DNA of 64,000 bases from Ottelia alismoides (Eukaryota > Streptophyta > Magnoliopsida > Alismatales > Hydrocharitaceae): positions 496,001 through 560,000 of the forward strand of contig JAZKJV010005541.1 in the NCBI GenBank assembly GCA_037367405.1, read 5' to 3'. Shown in pieces: positions 56,874-64,000 of this stretch (the stretch's first letter is position 1; each line of letters opens with the position of its first letter). Below the pieces are notes generated by a model that had not been told where the DNA came from, did no database searches, and was given only the letters and a program-made list of their open reading frames with translations. The translations under genes were made by a program, and so were the position numbers.

Positions 56874-59788
56874 TGACGAATCCGCAAAAGCCGCGTTAAG
56901 AAGTTGTTTTTAATGCTCGAGCGTGAAAATAATTATGTCGTTCGTTGTAGGCGGCGATCGGAAACAGTCAAGAAATAACCACAATCTTTAATCAAATTTA
57001 ATCAAGTGGTTTTATGTTTATTTTACTTGGGCAAGTCCCAAGGTCGATCACAAGGAGGCAAAGGAACAACCTAGAGTTGTGTCTATCTAATTTTGAGTTC
57101 GATTTTCAAGGCGGTCTTTTTTTGGAATTTTTCAATGCAATATGAGATGCAAAATGCAAGTTCGGCCTATTTTAGGGACTAAAATGTAAATTTCAATCAA
57201 ACGATGTCCAAAAATACGAAACTTGACCACAATGTAAATGACGATGAAATGAGTGCACTGTAATTTTTTTGGAATTTTTAGATGCAATATGATTTTTTTA
57301 TGAATTTTTAAATGCAAACAAATTAATTTTCAATATTTAATTTTAATAAATATTAAACCTACTTATTTTCGATAACTAAAATTATCTAAGATCTATCACT
57401 AGGTAATGGATCTTAGAAAAATCCTAGACCTCAAAAATATGGGATTTAATATCTATTAAAAATAAAATAGTGAAATCTGCAAAATGATTTTTACAGAGCA
57501 AAATATGCATGCAAATGCAATGATTTTTGGGCACAATGTTAATCAAAATAATCTCTACAATGAATGATTTTTCGGGAATTTTTAGAGCAATGGTTAATTA
57601 AATATGAATTTCAGAGCACAGATTGGGCAAAATATGTCAATTTCCACAAAGCAATTATTTATTAATTAACCGTCAATCAGAAAAATACCCACCATATGTC
57701 AAAATGTAGAGAATTAGTCAGTGAACATCATGCTAATTTTGGATTAATTAAATAATGTAGAGAAAAAGTCCAAACTAAGGTGGGAACACAGGGGTACAGA
57801 TGCAAATAAATATAAACAAAATAAATACAGATGCAGTTGGGGGATTTGAATAAAATTACCTAAACAAGGGGGGGAATTTCTGCAAATTTTCCAAAGAGGC
57901 ACGTGCAAGGCACGTGCCCTCTGGAGGCGGGGATTCTTGCGCGAATATGGAGGTCTTTGGGGGGTCTGATGCAATTTACCCCCGCGTCACGTGCGGGGCA
58001 CGTGACCGGGGGGCTGACGATGGATGACGTCGGCGTTCCCTCCGCACATGCGCCTCACGTGGGAGGGCCTCAGGCTCGGAGCCCGGCGGCGAGGAGGCGA
58101 GAGGGTCGACGGTCCTGGTTGGACCCTAGAGGTGCGTCGGCTGTCGATGAAGGAGGTCGGAGCACCGGTGGTCGGCGACGCCTCTGGCGGTGTCGATGTT
58201 GTCGGAGAAGATGGCGTCGAGGCGGCGAAGTCGAGGCGTTGGCCGGCGAAGAAGAATCAAAGCAGCCCCTGGCGATGGCGCTACTTGATGAAGGCGATGC
58301 AGAGGTCGATGGAGCGGTGGAGCTTGGCGGTGCTGAAGTCGAAGGCGGAGATGAAGACACGTTGATGAGGATAATCGTTGACAAAGTTGGAGGTGCGGCG
58401 GTGGTTGTCGTCGTTGTCGGCTCGACGCTAAGGCGGAGCAGCGGCAGTAGGCGGCGCGGCCGCACCTGCAACGAAGCCGGGGGGGACTTCGGATCTCGTC
58501 GAGGACAAGGGTCTCCGGTCTGTCACCCCGGAGGCTTCCTCCGTCGGCGGATGTCGTTGCTGGGAGTAGGCGAGGGTGTTTTATAGGCGAGGGAGGCGGT
58601 TTGGCGGCTGGCGAGGTCGTCGGGTGTGCGAGGATAAAGGAGGAGTCGGTGGGTGCGACGTTGGCAGGCGCGGCGGTTGCGGGGCGGAGGACTCGGGGGT
58701 CGTTGAGGACGAAGATCAGGGGCCGTTCGATTGGCCGCTGATCGAACGGCCTCTAGGACGCCACGTGGTGTTGATGGGAGGAAGTGCGGGGCACGTGCGG
58801 AGCACGTGCCTGGGAGGCACGTGCGACGCACGTGCGTCCGCTTTAATTGTTTTTTTTTTATAAAAACGAGTATATAAAAGGCCCAAAAAACGCTGACACG
58901 TGGCGGCCTCTGGGGTTGCCACGTGTTAGCACCAGAAAAATCAGAGATAAAAACCTTTGTAAAATCCAAAAGAAATAACAATGACCTCGGATCAAAAAAG
59001 TTTCTTCACGAAAAATGCTCGTCTCGACGCGATCTACAACTTTCATGAAGACATCAAAGCCAAATTCGGTCAAATGTAAAAAGTGAATTTTGGGGGTATC
59101 CTATGTACATAGAATACCTTGATTTTTGAGTTTTCTAATTTTTTTGTCATCTTTTAAACACGATAAAATCCGGAAAAATAAGAGGAAATCAAAGATAAAT
59201 AAAAGACACATTAATCTAATTTTTTTGGATTTTTATTAATAAAGAAAATATATACATAAAATACATGTCAAAAGCCGCGAAAATATACAATGTACGAAAG
59301 AGGCCCAAACCCAACTTTCACATACGAGCTCCGATTCACTTGAACTTGGTCTTGTTTTGAAGGTAATTGAATGTGCATTAGTTCAAAAGTGAGTATGATC
59401 AAATCGGACACTGGATGGGGAAGATATGGGGCTTTTAGTCCGAAAATCCTGAAACTAGGGTTTGGGTTTTTGGTCCAGTTACCTGGGTTAATTATTTTTT
59501 TGTATTTTTTATTTATTCTTGTTAGTGATGTGTACACAGTGGAAGTGAGTTTGTGCTATGCGGTGTTAGCATGAAGGAGTTAAAAATAGGGGAAGTTAGG
59601 CTATTTACAGGTCATTTTTGGCTTGGATTTTTGGTTTCTTATTTTATGCAGAAATTAATGCTAAAATGCAATTCTTATGAAATCATGCTTGAATGCTAAT
59701 TATGCGAAATAAATGCAGAAATACAGTTGATTTTGAGGGACTTGAGCTTAATTAATGAAACTTAGAATGGTGAATCCGAGATCCATCA
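56874..59788 (-). repeat. LTR of the young Athila-like element, shared/right copy (2915 bp)
   Basis: Plus-strand ends are tgacgaatcc and gatccatca. It holds the same GC-rich region as the left copy, with twelve CACGTG cores; a 27-bp segment at about 58796-58822 adds two. The TATA box on the minus strand is at 58578-58586. In the array it is the 5' LTR of the left element and the 3' LTR of the right one. Confidence 0.92.
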
Positions 59789-61436
59789 TCCCCCTATACT
59801 TAAACCATGCTCGTCCCTGAGCATCAAAAAGAAATGCCCTGAAGTGAAATGAGACTGGGTTCCATACCAAGACCATGAACTGAAGGTGAAAGTGAGACTA
59901 AACTCGACCTTTGGATTAATAGTGTGTCGGAACTTCTATGAGACTTAGGATTTTAAAATCAACAGCCCTCAAGTTCTACACATCATTGTCACAGTTTTGG
60001 CTCAGAAGTCGTCTTAGATCAATCCTCTTCCCAAAGTATACCCTATGAATATTGAACAACCGACTCATGTGTGTGAAGGGTTTTAGCTCTTTCCATCCAG
60101 AATGCCAGACTACCATGCTCCTCTCCTCTCCAGTAACTCGTCCTCGGGGAGTCAGGTATTTCCTTCTAAGGTCTGTCGTGCTGTGTTCACAATCGAATGA
60201 GGGAGAAGATAGAAGAAAGAGAAAAGAACTGGAGGGTGGCTAGTGTAGTCACCTCTCCTTGTGAAGATGGCCAGTGTAGCCGAGTCTCCACCAAGATCTG
60301 CAGGTTCTGGAAGCTTGGACCTTTTTGGTCGGATTTTTATTTGGTAGAATGCTTCTTTGTATTTGGAATTTTTGGTGGTTCTGCTTGGATCTTGTTGTGC
60401 CCCTACGGATATAGAATCTTTTTGTTCCGTACATTTTTTTGGGTCTTAGAAAAAATTGTGCCCAGCCGTCCATCCCTTTTCCGAAGCTTTATTTCAACCC
60501 GTACTCCGGTCTTTAGATTTCCACGCTACCAGAAAAGAGACTCACACAGTCTTCCAACATCCCGTCTAGGTTGAGCTAAGTGCATAGTGCGAGAGTGCGA
60601 ATTAATTCTCTATTCCAGAGTTGTACCCAGAATGAAGAGACCAGGTTAGACACAAAGAGTCAAACGCTGCACATTGTCATGTGGAACTTAAGGAATTAAG
60701 TCAAAAAGACCTGAAGCTCTTAAAATCCTATTTCTCGGTGAAGTTCCTCTGAAAATTAGGTGGATTAAGGTCAAGTCCAGACCACTCTCGGTTTCAGCTC
60801 ATAACTTGGTTCAGAACCCAATGACTTTTCACAGATGCAAATGCATGCAATGTTGGATGAAGTGCAGGTGTGTGCAATGCAGAAACATTTTTTTGACATT
60901 TTATGCAAGGGATTTTTTTTAATGCAGAAAATGGAATAAGAAGCTCCTTTTTTTTCAAAAATTTTGGGCAAGTCAGTGTTAATAGCAAAACTTTTTTTTT
61001 CTGTGCTTGTTGTTTTTTTTTCAAGTTAGTACCCACCCCGTGAATACATATAGACTTACGCGCAAGTACGAGATATGGGTAAAATATATACAAAGTATAT
61101 ATACAAACCCCCTATACTTAGCGAGTGTTGTGTCCTCAGAGCACAAGAAGTGGAAGACATAGCTCGGGCTAAGCGTAAGGGAGTGGAAAAAAATGAAAAA
61201 GAAAACGGTCAGGAAATGAGGAGAGTAAATACAGGTGGATGTCGGTTCCCCCTATACTTAGGCTCTGGACAGCCTAAGTATGGAAGAAGGGTGGAAATGA
61301 CGCGATCAGGAATTAGGAGAAGAATGGTATATACAGATGGCATCGGTCCCCCCTATACTTAGGCCTTGGCCTAAGTAGAGGAAGAAGCTGTACAAGGGAA
61401 CCGATGTGGTCGGGAGGGAGGGTGGGTAGCCGATGA
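59789..61436 (-). other. 3' noncoding region of the right element, with polypurine tract and hairpins
   Basis: Near-identical to 51482-53065. The polypurine tract is at 59789-59801, and the hairpin cassettes start at about 61107, 61247 and 61348. No gene. Confidence 0.8.
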
Positions 61437-63137
61437 TTAAGGCGGTTTTCGGCTGATCTTTTTGTGAGCCTGCGGTGGGAGATCGTAATGATGAGTCGGA
61501 GATGAGGCATATGATTCCCAACTATTGTCAGTGTCATCCTCAGACAAATTATGATGGATAGTGGATGAATTGTTTGAGTCGGATGAAAGATATCCATCAT
61601 CGGAATTATCCTCAGAGGAGTAGTAATTGAAAGTGGGCATACTCCAAGTATTCTGGTCTTTTTGTTTCTTCAATTGTTTTCTCAGAATTCGTTCCTTCTT
61701 GGGGTCAATCAGTTTGTCCTCGGATGAATGCTCAGAAGCACCGGTCTCAGACAGCTTATACGAAAGAATTCCAGTGTACTTGAAGAATGCAGGAGCATCA
61801 GCTTTGGATGAGTAGTAGTTAGGAACGGGAGTTGTCCAACGAGGATTGAATTTTGGATCCTTACGAAGATATGGCTTTAGGGCTGCCGAACAGACTTCAC
61901 TCATGTAAACCATCTTTTCCGGACCTGATGAGGGATCATCAACTGATTCCTCTTCCGAAAGATCAAAGGTGACTCTCTTTTTATTTTGTCGTGAAGGTGT
62001 CGGTTCACTTGAGTATCCAGATGAATAGCCATTTGAATTCTCCTTGGTCGGTGTTTGATATGCGGGCTTGTTCTTATTCTCTTGGATGTTTGAGCATTCT
62101 CGATTTGGGATGATTTGGTCAAGATATTCAGAGAATGTTGCTCCTGGGTGTGACCATGCATATGTCTCAGGATCGTAGTAGAAAGATTTGTCTATTTTGA
62201 GATCCTCGGGGATATGAATATTGGGGAGAGTCTCTGCATGTTCTTTCTCAATTGATTTGATGTTGGCGCATTCTTGTGTCGAGTTGATGTATTCTATGTA
62301 GTCAGAGTAGGTTGACCCAGGGTGTGCCCATGCATAAGTCTCCGGATCATATGATTCATATACATGATTCTCCCTGGTGAGAGCGGTTGGGAATGGCGCA
62401 GGGGGGAGATTTTCTAAACCAATAGTCTTATCAACAACCGCTATCTCAGGTGTGGCTGCAGGGTAGGGCTCTTCTACCGTTTCATGGTTACGGTTGTCGG
62501 GGACTTCGTGGGCTGCCTCAGAAGATTGTGGTTCCTCAAAGATAGGGTCAGATCTAAGTGCTTCCAATGCTGTGAAATTGATTTCCCGAGTCTCACAATT
62601 GATACTTGCCTTGGCCAATGCCAAGAATGGCTTTCCGAGAATGATTGGAGACTGGGTGAATTCTCCTTGATGCTCAATATCAATGATCGTGAATTCTACC
62701 TTGAGCGGAGCACCTTGGAATTTCATGATGACAGAAATGGTTCCTCTCGACCTTTTTATCGATCGGTCTGCCAATTGGAAAATCTCTCGTATCTTCCGAA
62801 TTGGTCTGAGTTTGAGTTCGTGAAATACCGAGGTCGGGAGGATATTAATCGGTGAATCGTCATCAATCCGAGCATGGGTAAAAATTGTGTCTTTGATTTC
62901 ACAGTCAAATCTGGGCAACCGCTTCACTATACGGCTCTTGGTTTTTCTCCTCAACACCAAGGAGGAGGCCATTGACAAGATATGTCTTTCATTCTTTGTT
63001 CGTATCCTGTCCGACTTTTTGTTCATTAATTTATCTGTTATAAATCTTTTAAGGTCGGGGAAGTGTTCAATGGCCTGTATAAAGGGAAGTTCAAACATCA
63101 AGCGTTTTTCCAGTGCTTCCCGTATAGTCGGATCCAA
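61437..63137 (-). pseudogene. Protease-like protein, right copy, C-terminal frame
   Basis: 566 residues matching residues 237 to about 800 of the left copy, with few substitutions. It keeps the DDD-for-DSG change, the two YDP...HPG motifs and the NYYSS motifs. It ends about 23 residues earlier because a base change creates a TAA (61437). It is separated from its N-terminal part by a 1-bp deletion near 63203 (five T become four). Confidence 0.8.
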
Positions 63138-63166
63138 ATTTCACAGATCATCTTCAGTTTTAATTT

Positions 63167-63967
63167 TTATGAAATTTTCTGAATTTTCAATTTTTTTGTG
63201 GTTTTCAAATATTTCCATTTTTTGGTATTTTCTGGGTGGTGTGGGGGTGTGGTGTGTTCTTCAGATGAGTCGGAGCTCTGGTGTTCAGGGTGGTGGTCAG
63301 CAGCATAATCATTTTCAGAATTGTCCATAGGTCCCTGAATATCCTCAGAATTTTCAGATCCAGTTATTTCCTCATTCATTTTACTGTCCGAGTCACCATA
63401 GAATGCGATGAATTGATCGGTAAATTTTTGAAATCTCTCCTCTATTGAATTGAATCTTGTTTTTATCCTCAAAATATCATCCTCAAAATTCAATTCAAGA
63501 TCAATCATAGGCGCAGTCAGTGTGTGTTCGATACTTTCATCTTCTATTTTCTCGTTTGTGCTGAGAGGAGAATTTCTTGGAAGATCCAATATATGATCAT
63601 TAATTTCAGAAAATATCTCCTCAATAATCATGGAAGGCGGCTGCTCATATGGTCCAGACATGTGGAGTTGATCCGAGTAAAATTTATTTCTTTGATCATG
63701 AGTGGTCGGATCTTGGTATGGTGGAGCATGTCTGAAGAGGGGGTTGTTGTTCATGAAGCCTATCGGATTGGTGAAAAGAGATGGTGGTTGAGAATCTCTT
63801 GGAGGAGGTGTTTTGGGTCTAACCGATACGAATTCGTTTTCATAGTATAGTTCTGATGGATTCTCGGTCATTTCTGAAAGAGTTGAGAGGAATAAGGGGT
63901 TGGGTCTGTTTTTGTAAAAGGGTTCCATGATGAGATTCGAATCAAGATAGGGAAGAGATGATTGCAC
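63167..63967 (-). pseudogene. Protease-like protein, right copy, N-terminal frame
   Basis: 266 residues from a Met at 63967 (MQSSLPYLDSNLIMEPF). This is the probable ancestral start, since the left copy has indels there. It continues with the acidic, Pro/Ser-rich region (RPKTPPPRD, NNNPLFRHAP, HHPEN) and ends out of frame after the 1-bp deletion near 63203. With 61437-63137 it makes up the same gene as the left copy, broken at a different place. The window ends 33 bp upstream. Confidence 0.8.
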
Positions 63968-64000
63968 GGGATAGTCAAGAGAATTTTTATCGAAAGTGCG

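Larger units (their letters stand above)
48628..64000 (-). mobile_element. Tandem array of a non-autonomous Athila/Tat-like element
   Basis: The order on the plus strand is LTR (48628-51481), internal (51482-56873), LTR (56874-59788), internal (59789 to window end). The two internal regions are near-identical and colinear. Minus-strand orientation follows from the tRNA-Asp primer site at 56854-56871 and the polypurine tract at 51482-51494. Each internal region is about 5.4 kb and encodes only a protease-like protein; RT, RNase H and integrase are absent. LTR-internal-LTR-internal is the expected product of unequal recombination between LTRs. The right end is outside the window. Confidence 0.9.

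Noticed and set aside
1..64000. CRISPR arrays, bacterial operons, rRNA genes
   Set aside because: No regularly spaced identical repeats with unique spacers, no ribosome-binding-site/operon layout and no rRNA-like sequence. The content is that of a plant nuclear genome.

Overview
The window looks like a stretch of plant nuclear heterochromatin. The evidence is LTR retrotransposons with plant-type primer sites (tRNA-Asp and initiator tRNA-Met), a Ty1/copia element, gypsy elements of the Athila/Tat type, a CACTA-like terminus, hAT- and Harbinger-type elements, a relic of a plant NB-LRR gene, a GASA/snakin-like exon, and an intron-rich Ptta/En/Spm-type (Transposase_24-like) pseudogene. I cannot name the species; an angiosperm is safe, and a monocot is only a guess. 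I see no intact host gene. Nearly every open frame is a transposon gene, a relic, or a chance frame.

Layout. (1) 1-16.4 kb: old Athila/Tat-like gypsy material on the minus strand. Three LTRs lie in the same orientation (1-1281, 1282-4377, about 7505-10740). They surround a noncoding internal region and a decayed autonomous-type pol (gag tail 16.4-15.6 kb, protease 15.3-14.7, RT/RNase H 14.0-12.8, integrase 12.5-11.55). (2) 16.4-23.0 kb: AT-rich sequence with a degenerate minisatellite, then the primer-site end and long LTR of another minus-strand gypsy element. (3) 23.1-25.5 kb: a plus-strand RNase H relic split by a non-autonomous hAT element (8-bp target duplication), which itself contains a 208-bp solo LTR (5-bp target duplication). 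(4) 26.5-28.9 kb: a CACTA-like end, a promoter-like segment, and a head-to-head inverted pair of NB-LRR fragments, one arm invaded by two MITEs. (5) 29059-35273: a nearly complete copia element with 353-bp LTRs, target duplication CGCAC, no recognisable gag, a frameshift and two in-frame stops. (6) 35664-48627: a 6.54-kb tandem duplication (units A and B), each unit carrying the same multi-exon transposase pseudogene and GASA-like fragment. (7) 48628-64000 and beyond: unit B is interrupted by a young array, LTR-internal-LTR-internal, of a non-autonomous Athila-like element on the minus strand.

How the parts relate. The young element at 48.6-64 kb keeps LTRs, primer site and polypurine tract but codes only for an 823-residue protein with a protease-like domain. 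It has no RT, RNase H or integrase, so it would need a helper. The decayed element at 10.7-16.4 kb has the same protease neighbourhood, the same unusual array of polypurine-tract/hairpin cassettes and LTRs of the same layout. It is therefore a plausible relative of such a helper. The most distinctive signals are the hairpin cassettes, the CACGTG-centred palindromes in the LTRs, the duplicated motif and altered protease site in the 823-residue protein, the NB-LRR inverted repeat, and the copia leader that replaces gag with a repeated box and a tRNA-Val-like sequence.
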